Below are positions 1 through 12,110 of a stretch of DNA of 64,000 bases, one piece after another. The translations under genes were made by a program, and so were the position numbers. Below the pieces are notes generated by a model. That model did no database searches. It saw only the letters and a program-made list of their open reading frames with translations, and had not been told where the DNA came from. The first letter of the stretch is position 1; each line of letters starts with the position of its first letter. Where the stretch lies: positions 265,595-329,594 of the forward strand of contig JAKUCV010003048.1 of assembly GCA_028386065.3 (NCBI GenBank), read 5' to 3'. This stretch comes from Turnera subulata. Taxonomy: Eukaryota; Streptophyta; Magnoliopsida; Malpighiales; Passifloraceae.

Positions 1-129
1 CCTCGACTGGATCCATCATGTACTAACTAAATGACATAAATGCAAAATGATAAACATATGGAGCGAGCTATGCACAGCAAATAAGCAAAACAATCACCCA
101 AGGACCTACCGCCTGCTCCGCTACCAAAA
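1..129 (-). mobile_element. Element A: internal 5' end with primer-binding site
   Basis: This is the interior of a minus-strand Gypsy element that runs out of the window to the left. Read on the minus strand, the LTR ending at position 130 is followed by TTT and then TGGTAGCGGAGCAGG (about 112-127). That is the same LTR/PBS junction as in element E at 40205-40229. The site resembles the start of an initiator-tRNA-Met PBS but is diverged. No coding sequence is visible in this short stretch. Confidence 0.7.
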
Positions 130-1465
130 TGTAACGCCCCGACCAACAATTACTCGACAAATAGCAATTATTGAATAACAGTGCCGACACGTGGCACAAA
201 CAATGTAGATAACAATAAGCCAGCCCAACGACCCAATAACAAACACGTCACCCGAACCCAGGGACCCAAAATACAGCACAGCGGAAGCATTTTAATCTCA
301 TAAGCAACATATGCAAAACCCCAAATGCAATTTAATGGATCCGAGTCCTGCCCGAGGGTACACTCCAGCTTGCCTCGTACGTTCCTGTACTCAACACAAA
401 CAAACTACGTGACCGAGTCACGCAGGCAAGGGGTGAGTCCGAAGTGCTCACCGGGTAAAATCCATAAGCAAATATACATATACAAGCAACCGATAATAAC
501 CAAGTCACAACAAACAGCGATTATCCAAAGTTTTCCCAAAACTTAGATAGCACACTTTGTGATCCTAGACACAGTATTCCAATTTTATTATCAGGGCCCC
601 TATCACTAGTTAAATGGTGGCCGTCGCCAGGTAGTCAAGCTAGCTAGCCCGTGGACCCTGTCCTGGTACCTCTACGTAATAACTGGCACAGACAGGGAGC
701 AGACCCCAAGCACACTCTCCCCCAGTGCCTAAAATAAAAATTGGTACAGACAGGGAGCAGACCCCAGGCACACTCTCCCCCAGCACCATAAATATAAAGA
801 CTACCATCAGGCTGTTCCAACATTTAACCGTGACTTTGCTAGATATCTAAGTGTTTTCATTTTATTATCTTCTTTTTCCTCGACTTGTTATCACATTACT
901 ATTAACCAAACATTATACATTATCCCGAGCAGGCTCACAGCCTCTCCGCTCGTCTAGATAATACAAACTTATTCCAAACGGTCATCCAATACTTGTACCC
1001 CCGATACTCAACTCACACTATTCTCACAGTCAACAACAACAACAATAAACTTACTTTTACCAACAATTCCAACATCATCAATATCATCAACAACCAATCA
1101 CAGTCACAAAAGTAGTGTCATACCAGCAAATATCACACATAGTAAACAAACAGCAACTTGATATCACGAGCAGTATATAAATATTTACTTATCCTCACCT
1201 TAGCCGATTATCAGGTTTAGAAATCCTCAAAAGGGTTCCAAAGTCGGTTCCTCGTTGAACTGCTCAGTAACAACTCCTATATAACAAATAATATACACAC
1301 ATAAGATGCACAACAAATAATATGCAAATGACAAAATGTAATGTTCCCATTTACCCCAGTGCTTCTTTGGTTATGATAAGAACATTATCATTTACCATTA
1401 TTAACCCATTTCTAAAAATAATATATCGTATTTATATCCGGATATTATTCCGTCATTATACTTAG
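130..1465 (-). mobile_element. Element A LTR, left segment (interrupted by N)
   Basis: This is the 3' part (in element orientation) of a minus-strand LTR. The left end TGTAACGCCCCGAC is the reverse complement of an LTR end like those of element E. The segment around 200-310 reads as a diverged reverse complement of E at 39980-40090. The LTR resumes at 9115 after the insertion of N, giving about 2.78 kb in total against 2.70 kb for the E 5' LTR. The last five bases, CTTAG, are the target duplicated by N. Confidence 0.75.
682..786. repeat. Two-copy tandem repeat in LTR A
   Basis: Two imperfect copies of a unit of about 58 bp lie head to tail. Each contains ACAGACAGGGAGCAGACCCC followed by a CACTCTCCCCCAG block. 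It is local to this LTR. Confidence 0.8.
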
Positions 1466-1572
1466 TGTAACGGCCCGAATTTTCGATATTTAATTTCTAT
1501 GGAATTTTCGGAATTTTTGAAATTTTATTTCCAATTTTACCATTGCAAAATTTTTGGGTATTTATTTCCTTG

Positions 1573-1620
<48 letters not shown>

Positions 1621-1657
1621 GTAGTAGTATTATTATTATATTATTATTTTTATCTTT
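1573..1657. repeat. (ATT)n microsatellite in N 5' LTR
   Basis: An uninterrupted run of TTA/ATT triplets is followed by a few imperfect ones. The same array is in the 3' LTR at 6117-6200 with a different number and order of units, as expected for a microsatellite that was present before insertion and drifted afterwards. Confidence 0.9.
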
Positions 1658-1853
1658 TGTGTGGGAATTAATCTTTATTCAGGATTAATTTGGGAAAGCT
1701 TCAATGCTATTTGTACCTGTGTTTAAAGCACAAGGCTTGGAGAAGTATTAATCAAAACTACGTCATTTAGGGGAGGTTATAACATAAAACACATATAAGT
1801 TTGCGTTTTGACTAGAGGAGTATAGCGTGTTGACCTGGGGAGTTAAAAAGTCG

Positions 1854-1931
1854 AAACGACGCCGTTTTGTTAACCAAAACGACGCCGTTTTGGATGCAAG
1901 CTGAATCCTATGGTTAGCCTATGTATAAAAA
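1854..1931 (+). promoter_or_regulatory. Putative N 5' LTR promoter: two palindromes and TATA box
   Basis: Two copies of AAACGACGCCGTTT (1854-1867 and within 1876-1891) lie 30-70 bp upstream of a good TATA box, TATAAAAA (1924-1931). The layout is conserved in the 3' LTR. The near-palindromic motif is a plausible binding site for element transcription; this is inference from its position and repetition. Confidence 0.55.
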
Positions 1932-4556
1932 AACTTTTTTTTCTCTCCCTCTTTATGTTTTTTTTCTTCTCCTTCTTTCTCCCCGACCGGCTACCACTTC
2001 CTCTCCTTTCTTTTCCTTTTTTTTTTTCTTTTCTCTCTTTTCTTTTCTCTTCCAACCTGTCTTCCTCTTGGAACCGGCACACCGTCGTACCGCCACAGCT
2101 TGTTCGTGAACGCCACTGTGCTAGTAAGTCCCTGTGCAAAGCTGCCCTTCCAATTATCTTGTTTCCTTTCTCTTGCAATTGCCCATCTCTTCTTTTGATC
2201 ATGATTTCAATTGGCTTTCTACTATTCATGTGGGTTGATGGAACTGTGATGGTGGGTTTGCACTGTGGGGTGTTGCTCATGTCGGTTTGAATGAAGATTG
2301 GCGTGTGCTTGGCCACTGGTGGTTAGGGCCTAGTGTTTGGTGTTAAGGTTTTGATGCTTATGATTATCGTTGCAGTACTCGGTAAGCCAACTAGTTTACA
2401 ATATCGAATTTGGTCGGGTGTCAGTAAACTAAGAAACAATGATAAAAATAATAGTTCGGCTTTTATCAATGAATCTTGATATAAATGGTAAAGCCAAAAA
2501 CTAATCTTTTGGGCTGGTTGGACGATTTCATTTTGATTTTGGGGCTGGCACATGTTCTTTTGATTTTTGGGTCTTGGATTGCCGTCATGTGGTTTTGAGT
2601 CCAAGTGTAGTGTTGTGCATTTCACGTGGGTTCCTAATGGGCAATTGATTTCATTAAGTTTTTATTTAACCTTTCCCAATTATTAAGTCTTTATTTAACT
2701 TTTCTCAATTATTAAGTCTTTATTTAACTTTTCTCAATTACGATTTGATACGTGTAGGCACATGCTTATGAACCTTATACCATTAAACCCCATTTAAAGT
2801 TCTTTTTTTTAACTGGTTGTGGTTCATGGCTATTGAACCGATAGCTTCACTCTTTTCAAATGGGTTACGGTGGATTATTTTCTCACCATGAGACTTGATT
2901 TCTATGAAGTGGAATTTCATTGTTAGAACCGAATGATGTTTTTGGACTTTTCCTGAGTAATACGAGTTTTCAAAATGGGTCACAAGATATTTCCACGAAC
3001 CCAATCCATGTTGGTTTTGGAATTTGGCTTTACGCTCTCACTGAAGCTAAATAATTAAGCCTACGAATTTTATAATACCTTTCTAATTCTCAATTATTAC
3101 TTTAATTACAATTAGTTATTTGGGTTGGATCCTAATCCTTCTATATACCCTCATGAGGTTAAAGATTGTTAACAGTGAACTAAGCTAGCTAGTCAGTATG
3201 CGTGCATCTCACGGTCTCACGGGTTTGTATTTGTGATTGTGTTTGGGTTATACTTATAGGAACCCGGTAATGTCAAGGTTGGAGATGGCTTTATCTTCCA
3301 AAAAATTTTAATGATCCAGGTGAGGACTTATAAACCTTTGTATGCTTTACTGCCTACAATGCTCGGTTAATTGTCTTGGTATATAAGTGGTATTATTCGT
3401 TTGGTCTTGAATGTTGTATGCCTGTTTGCCTGTTTTGTGGATGTTCTTGCTTACACCTTGTATCTTATTGATGATACCTCTGATGCAGCGTGCATGACTA
3501 TATGAATTGTGTACCAGTGTGGTATAATATGCCTATCAAGTATGACTTGTTTTGTGTGTTAAATAACGTGAGATATGGTTTTGTGGTTCGTGTGGTGGAC
3601 TATGGGCTGGAGGCCCGGATTTGAGAATAAGATGTTAAATCCACACAAACCTGGACAATCATATGTAATGGTACACGAAACTCTATAAGCATAATTGAGA
3701 ATAAAAATACTACAATAATTCTACTGTGGGGCTGTTGACCGGTTGGTTCGAGCGGGAAGTGATACCCCTCGGGATTTCATGCGGTTTAGCATGGTATATG
3801 CGGTTTAGCATATGGGTCTGTTATGACCGGTTCTACCTCCCTGCTTCTACCTCCCCCTTTCTATCTCCCTCTTTCTCTCTATCTCTCTCTCTCTATGGAT
3901 ATGTTTGGGCTTCGTGCCTGGTTTATTTGGGCTTATTCCTGGTTGTCTCATGAGACGGGACCGAGCTTGATGCACACAGTAGAGGGCCCTAATAAAATAT
4001 TTAAACCTAATAACAAAGATAATAAGAAAAGTAATGATAAGTGATGATTGAAGTCTGGTGTTGACTGGTGTTGTGTGCTGTGAATTGTTTGTGCTCTGTG
4101 TTTGCTATTACCTGATGCCGGTGTACTTGTAGTTGATTTGTAATTGTATATTATTGGTTTATTTGTTTGTGGTGAGACAGTGGTTGGTCTCACCCCCTCA
4201 CAGTCTTGTCACAGGTTAACTGTTCTTTGAGTAGTGGTGCATATCAGCAGGTGGCGGTGCTTTCCTCCTCGGGGTCGGATCCATAGGGTGCACTGCATTC
4301 ATATTTGATTATGTATTTGTCTTCCGCTGCATACTCTATTTGATATACTGTATTGTCTTTATATTGCATAATTAATGATTTTTCTTGATTTTATTGTATC
4401 CCGGGGGAGAAGGGCATTTTAGCCACTTCACATGATATAATTAATCTAATGAATAATTTGGGATACGATGTTTCAGTTGATTATATTTTCGTGTCCCGGG
4501 AATGATAAGGGAAATTTGGTCATTTTATACTAATAAATTGGGACACAGGCGTTTCA

Positions 4557-6010
4557 GTTGGTGGCGGAGCCAGGTTGTAGATCCTTGGGGATGTTCCGAT
4601 ATGTTTTGTGATCTTCTGTGCATAAGTCTGCTCCTTTTTGAGTCGGTTGTTGCATTTGTCATATTCATTCATATAGTGAGTCGTACTATGAATCCGGTGG
4701 AGGACACACACCTGCTGAGGGTCGGAGTGACCCGGTATTATTGTTGAATGACATGTTTATCCTTACAGCTTTGGCTGTAGCAAAGTTAATTTTGTGGAAT
4801 ATCCACTGTTTTGTCAGAGTCGGTGTAGACTCTTGACTCGTTGCTTGTGCCGTTTGTCTGTGTGGAACTGGCCAATACAAGTAAGAACCATCAATTTGTT
4901 TTTGGATGTTATATCTGTCAAGAGATGATCTGATATGATTCTTGTGATTTTGTTGATCTTGGTGATCATGTTATGTGTGGTCTGATTATATAAATTTGAG
5001 GATTTGACGTTACTTGTGAAATTATCTTATGGATTAAATCTTGTTGCGGTTCGAGATGATAATCTCTTGAATTAATCTAAGGATGATTTAATGGTGTATT
5101 TGGGAAAATATCTTCTAAAGATACTTGAGGCAATTCATTTGGTGAGTTTAGGGATATTAATGGTGATTGTGATAAGAAGGTTTTGATCATGAATGATGGA
5201 TGAAGTTATAGTTCATGCGTTAGATGAGGATGCTAGGAGTATGTTTACATTGAGGTTTGATTTTGAGGTGATCTTGGGTATCGTGATTCAATTGCTAAGT
5301 TATTAATTATGTGATGAGAGATACAATGATGTAGTAAGTTCCTTATCAAAGAAACTTGGGTGTTCGTGCTAGGAATGACTTGGGTGATGGACTTATAAGT
5401 ATGAGTTATGCAATGATGTTTGAGTCTGGAGGAATCTACGGTATAGAATTTTAATTGTGATATTTCGGCAGTGATCGAATTCTAGTTCTTAAGGTATGTT
5501 CCGGAAATTATTTTTTATTGGCATTATTGGTGTATGGTAAAGGAAATACTTTGAGGTTCGGAACATTAAGTAGATTATGGATTTTTGGTTGGAGGTTTCC
5601 ACAATGGGAATGATGATCTTGTTACTTAGGTAACAACTTGGGGTTCTGTGTTAGAGGAAATGCGTAACGGATTAAAGGATTGGATATATTTTGTTGATTG
5701 AAGATAAATGAAATTGCTTATGGATTTTGATATTAATAAGGTTGATGATGATTGGATAAGACTCTTGGGTTAGTGCTTTGATCTTATACTATTTTGATCA
5801 TGTTGGCTAAAGTCGATGATGGACTTGGTATATCGGAGTTCTTGCTTGGAAAAGATAAACTTATGTGATTGATGGTCATGATGGTTCTACTTGGTAGTTT
5901 GGCCAATGGTATTTTGATACCGGGTGACACCTGATGGTGTCCAAACAGTACAAGTTTGCTTGACTTGTATGCAAATTTCGAGGATGAAATTTTATTAAGT
6001 GGGGTAGAAC
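4557..6010 (+). mobile_element. Element N internal region (non-coding)
   Basis: Only 1.45 kb separates the two 3.1-kb LTRs, and I see no gag, protease, reverse transcriptase or integrase motif in it. A PBS-like site (TGGTGGCGGAGCCAGGTT, 4559-4576) follows the 5' LTR. It matches the initiator-tRNA-Met complement at both ends but has a four-base mismatch block. A polypurine tract (AGTGGGGTAGAAC, 5998-6010) precedes the 3' LTR. Just before it, TTCGAGGATGAAATTTTATT resembles the 3' terminus of Tekay-type elements. The element is therefore a non-autonomous, LARD-like derivative that needs proteins from an intact relative. Confidence 0.85.
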
Positions 6011-6117
6011 TGTAACGCCCCGAATTTTCGATATTTAATTTCTATGGAATTTTCGAAATTTTTAAAATTTTATTTCCAATTTTACCCTTGCGAATTTTTT
6101 GGGTATTTATTTCCTTG

Positions 6118-6167
<50 letters not shown>

Positions 6168-9109
6168 ATTATTAGTATTATTATTATTATTGTTATTATT
6201 TTTATCTTTTGTGTGGGAATTAATCTTTATTCAGGATTAATTTGGGAAAGCTTCAATGCTATTTGTACTTGTGTTTAAAGCACAAGGCTTGGAGAAGTAT
6301 TAATCAAAACTACGTCATTTAGGGGAGGTTATAACATAAAACACATATAAGTTTGCGTTTTGACTAGAGGAGTATAGCGTGTTGACCTGGGGAGTTAAAA
6401 AGTCGAAACGACGCCGTTTTGTTAACCAAAACGACGCCGTTTTGGATGCAAGCTGAATCCTAGGGTTACCCTATGTATAAAAAAAACTTCTTTTTCTCTC
6501 TCTCTTTATGTTTTTTTTCTTCTCCTTCTTTCTCCCCGACCGGCTACCACTTCCTCTCCTTTTTTTCCTTTTCTTTTTCTTTTCTCTCTTTTCTTTTCTC
6601 TTCCAACCTGTCTTCCTCTTGGAACCGGCACATCGTCGCACCGCCACAGCTTGTTCGTGAACGCCACTGTGCTAGTAAGTCCCTGTGCAAAGCTGCCCTT
6701 CCATTTATCCTGTTTCCTTTCTCTTGCAATTGCCCATCTCTTCTTTTGATCATGATTTCAATTGGCTTTCTACTATTCATGTGGGTTGATGGACCTGTGA
6801 TGGTGGGTTTGCACTGTGGGGTGTTGCTCATGTCGGTTTGAATGAAGATTGGCGTGTGCTTGGCCACTGGTGGTTAGGGCCTAGTGTTTGGTGTTAAGGT
6901 TTTGATGCTTATGATTATCGTTGCAGTACTCGGTAAGCCAACTAGTTTACAATATCGAATTTGGTCGGTTGTCAGTAAACTAAGAAACAATGATAAAAAT
7001 AATAGTTCGGCTTTTATCAGTGAATCTTGATATAAATGGTAAAGCCAAAAACTAATCTTTTGGGCTGGTTGGACGATTTCATTTTGATTTTGGGGTTGGC
7101 ACATGTTCTTTTGATTTTTGAGTCTTGGATTGCCGTCATGTGATTTTGAGTCCAAGTGTAGTGTTGTGCATTACACGTGGGTTCCTAATGGGCAATTGAT
7201 TTCATTAAGTTTTTATTTAACATTTCTCAATTATTAAGTCTTTATTTAACTTTTCTTAATTATTAAGTCTTTATTTATCTTTTCTCAATTACGATTTGAT
7301 ACGTGTAGGCACATGCTTATGAACCTTATACCATTAAACCCCATTTAAAGTTCTTTTTTTTAACTGGTTGTAGTTCATGGCTATTGAACCGATAACTTCA
7401 CTCTTTTCAAATGGGTTACGGTGGATTATTTTCTCACCATGAGACTTGATTTCTATGAAGTGGAATTTCATTGTTAGAACCGAATGATGTTTTTGGACTT
7501 TTCCTGAGTAATACGAGTTTTCAAAAAGGGTCACAAGATATTTCCACGAACCCAATCCATGTTGATTTTTGAATTAGGCGTTACGCTCTCATTGAAGCTA
7601 AATAATTAAGCCTACGAATTTTATAATACCTTTCTAATTCTCAATTATTACTTTAATTACAATTAGTTATTTAGGTTGGATCCTAATCCTTCTATATACC
7701 CACATGAGGTTAAAGATTGTTAACAGTGAACTAAGCTAGCTAGTCAGTATGCGTGCATCTCACGGTCTCACGGGTTTGTATTTGTGATTGTGTTTGGGTT
7801 ATACTTATAGGAACCCGGTAATGTCAAGGCTGGAGATGGCTTTATCTTCCAAAAAATTTTAATGATCCAGGTGAGGACTTATAAACCTTTGTATGCATTA
7901 CTGCCTACAATGCTCGGTTAATTGTCTTGGTATATAAGTGGTATTATTCGTTTGGTCTTGAATGCTGTATGCCTGTTTGCCTGTTTTGTGGATGTTCTTG
8001 CTTACACCTTGTATCTTATTGATGATACCTCTGATGCAGTATGCATGACTATATTAACTGTGTACCAGTGTGGTATAATATGCCTGTCAAGTATGACTTG
8101 TTTTGTGTGTTAAATAACGTGAGATATGGTTTTGTCGTTCGTGTGGTGGACTATGGGCTGGAGGCCCGGATTTGAGAATAAGATGTTAAATCCACACAAA
8201 CCTGGACAATCATATGTAATGGTACACGAAACTCTTTAAGCATAATTAAGAATAAAAATACTATAATAATTCTACTGTGGGGTTGTTGACCGGTTGGTTC
8301 GAGCGGGAAGTGATACCCCTCGGGATTTCATGCGGTTTAGCATGGTATATGCGGTTTAGCATATGGGTCTGTTATGACCGGTTCTACCTCCCTCCTTCTA
8401 CCTCCCCCTTTCTATCTCCCTCTTTCTCTCTGTCTCTCTCTCTCTCTATGGATATGTTTGGGCTTCGTGCCTGGTTTATTTGGGCTTATTCCTGGTTGTC
8501 TCATGAGACGGGACCGAGCTCGACGCACACAGTAGAGGGCCCTAATAAAATATTTAAACCTAATAACAAAGATAATAAGATAAGTAATGATAAGTGATGG
8601 TTGAAGTCTGGTGATGACTGGTGTTGTGTGCTGTGAATTGTTTGTGCTCTGTGTTTGCTATTGCCTGATGCCGGTGTACTTGTAGTTGATTTGTAATTGT
8701 ATATTATTGGTTTATTTATTTGTGGTGAGACAGTGGTTGGTCTCACCCCCTCACAGTCTTGTCACAGGTTAACTGTTCTTTGAGCAGTGGTGCATATCAG
8801 CAGGTGGCGGTGCTTTCCTCCTCGGGGTCGGATCCATAGGGTGCACTGCTTTCATATTTGATTATGTATTTGTCTTCTGCTGCATACTCTATTTGATATA
8901 CTGTATTGTCTTTATATTGCATAATTAATGATTTTTCTTGATTTTATTGTATCCCGAGGGAGAAGGGCATTTTGGCCACTTCACATGATGTAATTAATCT
9001 AATGGATAATTTGGGATACGGTGTTTCAGTTGATTATATTTTCGTGTCCCGGGAATGATAAGGGCAATTTGGTCATTTTATACTAATAAATAGGGACACG
9101 GGCGTTTCA
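6011..9109 (+). mobile_element. Element N 3' LTR
   Basis: This 3099-bp LTR is collinear with 1466-4556. It ends GGCGTTTCA and is followed by the target duplication CTTAG (9110-9114). It includes the ATT microsatellite (6117-6200), the two AAACGACGCCGTTT motifs and the TATA box. Confidence 0.93.
6406..6483 (+). promoter_or_regulatory. Putative N 3' LTR promoter: two palindromes and TATA box
   Basis: This is the same arrangement as in the 5' LTR. AAACGACGCCGTTT is at 6406-6419 and again within 6428-6443, with TATAAAAA at 6476-6483. Confidence 0.5.
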
Positions 9110-10562
9110 CTTAGATCCTTTTCAAAAATATTTTTATATTTATTTATCTCAACTTATATTTTTCCATAAGGTATTTACCATCATATAATTTTTTTCTCGA
9201 AAATAATCATATATATATTTATATATATTTTCCAGAAATATATTCCCATATACAATTTTCATTATTATATATATTTTCTTTTTGAAGGTATCCATAGTAT
9301 ATATCTTTTTCTATAAAACAATTACCATCATATATTTTTTTTCCAAAAGCTTTTAGTATGTATATCTTAGTAAAATATATTTTTCCAGATGAAACATTTC
9401 AAAAAATATTTTCAGAAAATAACTGTATGTCTTACCATTTTTATTTTTATTTTTTTTAAATCGGGCTGGGCCAAATCTCACAGCCCACAACCCAACCCAA
9501 CATGTCCAACCCATACCCACTAATGTCTAGGTCACAGGTCCAAGACACCAGGCCCAAGACCAGGCTCAATTCTTGAACCCAACAACCATGACCCATGGCC
9601 AGACCCGTTTGAAGGTCGGGTCAGCTCACGTACAAGCCGGAACCTCACGGTTCAACGGCAAGCGAGGCGGGCACGAGCAGCGACGGCGACTGCAGGCGAA
9701 GGCGGCACGAGCAGCGGCAGTGACTGCAGGCGAAGGTGGCGCGACGCGAACGGCTGTAGGGGACGGCGAGGTGGAGACAACGGTAGCGGATCGTGGGCGG
9801 CGTCGATCTGTAGCAGAGGAGGAAAGCGACGACGCGGCAGCTGACGAGCTCCTGCTTCGTCGGCGGCGCGATAGGGAGGAGAAGGAAGAAGGAGGAGGTG
9901 GCGCGGTGGTGATGGTGGCGGCGAGGTGCTCTCCGGTGGTGGTGGATCGGTTTGTTGTTAACTTTTTTTTTTCTTTCTTTCTCTCTTTATTTTTCTGGTT
10001 TCTCTTCTCTTTTTTTTTTCGTTTATTTTTCTTTTGTTTTCTTCTTTTCTCTTTTTTTTTTCCTTCTTTGGTTTTGCAGGTGATGGGAACGTAAGGGAAG
10101 AGCAGGTATGGTGTTTCTGAAGAAAAGAAAAGTGATACTGGGTCTGTAAGATGAAGATGAAGAAGATGGTGTATGAGAAGGCAGAGTGAAAACGGTATAT
10201 AGGCTATGCAAGGGTGGGTGGCACAGGAAGCAAGCGGCGCAGACATGCATAATTGAGCCGCCTCTCAATTATGCAGGTCTGTCTGCAACGTAGGCGTGTA
10301 CTGTCTGGACCAGAAAATAACTGATATACCTCCTTAGTAATATTTTTGGTGTGATTTTCTAATGATTCTGGGACCCGAAAAATACCAACTTTGGTCCGTA
10401 AAAATCCACAGAAAAATCCCGAGCACGGGAAAAACCTCGGTTTCGAAAAGCGACGCTCGATTTACCTTGAATTAATTACCCAAAATTAAATTCAAAGGTA
10501 AATCACTGTATAATGACTTTTACAGTCCGGTAAAAATCCAAATTTTTACCTGGGCTGTTACA
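9110..10562 (-). mobile_element. Element A LTR, right segment
   Basis: This is the 5' part (element orientation) of the LTR interrupted by N. It ends GGGCTGTTACA, the reverse complement of the LTR start TGTAACAGCCC that also begins the E 3' LTR. Positions 10380-10550 are a clear reverse complement of E 37515-37690. The GC-rich block 9630-9950 and the pyrimidine-rich block 9960-10075 correspond to E's GC-rich and purine-rich blocks. On the minus strand a TATA-like GCCTATATACCG lies near 10190-10202. Long open frames here on both strands are composition artefacts. Confidence 0.8.
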
Positions 10563-10591
10563 GACTGGTAAATACGAGTCGGGGCGTTTCA
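10563..10591 (+). mobile_element. 3' end fragment of a plus-strand LTR of the A/E family
   Basis: Only the last 29 bp are left. The text from GGTAAATACG to CGTTTCA matches the 3' end of the E LTRs (45145-45169) in plus orientation. It abuts the minus-strand LTR A directly, so A probably inserted into an older LTR of its own family a few dozen bases from its end. The left half of the older LTR would lie outside the window. Confidence 0.6.
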
Positions 10592-10993
10592 GACCTGCCA
10601 AATTCACAGGTCGACCTACCAATAGTTGAATGATTATTAGTAGATAGACCTGTTAAATTTAAGTACCTATTAGCTAGCAAGCACAATCTTTTAAAACAAT
10701 TTTTTAGAGGACAACCTAGAATTGTCGAACTATTAGCTAGCAAACATACTTTTTGGGAGGAGGACATGAGGTCTTGTATTTACAGAGACTTTGCCTATTA
10801 ACAGGTTAACCTATCATCATTCATATAATAATATTTTATACTACGGATCGACCAGCTAAATTAGGCATAAGAAAATACATCAGCATATATCACGTGGAAT
10901 GGTACTTTATAGGTACTTAATATTTATTTTTCAAATGGATACCTAATTGTAATGAAAATGCTATGCTTTCTTCTTCAAAATATAGTGAATAAC

Positions 10994-11308
10994 ATAATTT
11001 TAAAATATAGATGATTCATTTTAACATTAATAAAAAGACAAAAGGGACTCATACTCAGTTTTATTGGGAAGTTATCAAGAACTTATAGTTGCAATTAATG
11101 AGCCTTTTTTTAAAAAAAAATCCTCTGAAAACATATAACACTTTATATGAGTCATAATTTTAAAATGTAGATGATTCATTTTAACGTTAAGAAAAAGACA
11201 AAAGGGGCTCACATTCAATTTTATTCGGAAGTCATCACGAACTTATAGTTGTAATATGAGTCTTAAAAAAAACATTCTTCTGAAAACATAGAACACTTTA
11301 TATGACAC
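10994..11308. repeat. Tandem duplication, about 155-160 bp units
   Basis: Two diverged head-to-tail copies start at 10994 and 11154. Each holds AGATGATTCATTTTAAC, AAGACAAAAGG, AACTTATAGTTG and CTGAAAACATA blocks in the same order. Confidence 0.8.
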
Positions 11309-11319
11309 TAAAGAAAAAA

Positions 11320-12110
11320 AAATTACAATTTCAAAAATTTCGTAATATACCTTATCTTTGTTAGTAAGTTATCTCATTAGTTTTAAAATTTTTAATTTTA
11401 ATAATTTTTATTAAATAACAAAATTTCTATATTTATAAAATAATTTATTTTATTTTTTTAAATAAGAATATTCATTAAAAATATTTATACAAAAAAACTA
11501 CGTTGGGAGACTCACCTACCACACCTAGGTGCAAGACTCAGGTTCAATCCGGATTAGTTGGGACAAAGCTCCAGCAAAAAAAAAAAAGTTGTTCCATTAG
11601 ATGTATATCAAGTTTAGAATATTTAACACATCCTAGCAATTTCAGAAATATTAATTAAATAATTTCAAAAATTTCGTAACATATCTTATATTATGCTAGA
11701 AAATTATTTCACTAATATTGAATAATTATTTTAATTTCATTAAGTTTTATCTTTTTTAAAAAAAATATGTAAGTCTAGAAAATATTTTAATTTAAATTAA
11801 TTTTTTTCAAATAAAAAACAAGTACATTTATTTCAATTAAATTATTAAAATATAAGTATATTTATGTTGATTATATGCATATAAGGCTTAGAATATTTGA
11901 CATAAAATAGCAATTTAATAAAGATTAGCGATTTAATTTCAAAATTTTCATAACATACCTTAAATTATGTTAGAAAATTATTCTACAAATATTGAATAGT
12001 TATTTTAATTTTAATAAATTTAATTTAATTTTAAAATCACTACATTTTGAAAATATTTTAATTTAAGTTTTGAAAATTTTTGAATAAAAAGCAAGCACAA
12101 TTGTTAAAAA
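11320..12110. repeat. Diverged tandem repeats, roughly 280-330 bp units
   Basis: Three degenerate copies start near 11328, 11665 and 11937. Each begins with an AATTTCAAAAATTTCGTAA-like block and runs through ATATCTTATATTATG and GAAAATTATTTCACTAATATTG-like sequence. The unit length is uneven because a SINE-like sequence sits inside the first. Confidence 0.6.
11490..11590 (+). mobile_element. Possible tRNA-derived SINE fragment
   Basis: A sequence unlike its AT-rich surroundings contains GGTTCAATCC, close to a Pol III B box (GGTTCGANTCC). It ends in an A-tract of about 13 bases at 11576-11588. No convincing A box and no flanking duplication are seen, so the call is weak. Confidence 0.35.

Larger units (their letters stand above)
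1466..4556 (+). mobile_element. Element N 5' LTR
   Basis: A 3091-bp LTR starts with TGTAACG and ends with GCGTTTCA. Its near-identical partner is at 6011-9109. The pair is flanked by a perfect 5-bp duplication, CTTAG (1461-1465 and 9110-9114), so this is a complete element and not two solo LTRs. The two LTRs differ by scattered substitutions and small indels. The TGTAACGCCCCGAATTTTCG start and the polypurine tract before the 3' LTR are typical of Tekay/Del-type chromoviruses; that assignment is an inference from non-coding signals only. No genuine coding region is seen inside. Confidence 0.93.

Noticed and set aside
9573..10246. Overlapping long frames on both strands in a GC-rich block
   Set aside because: They lie inside LTR A, are rich in Arg/Ala/Ser or Lys runs dictated by composition, and are not conserved in frame in the E LTRs.
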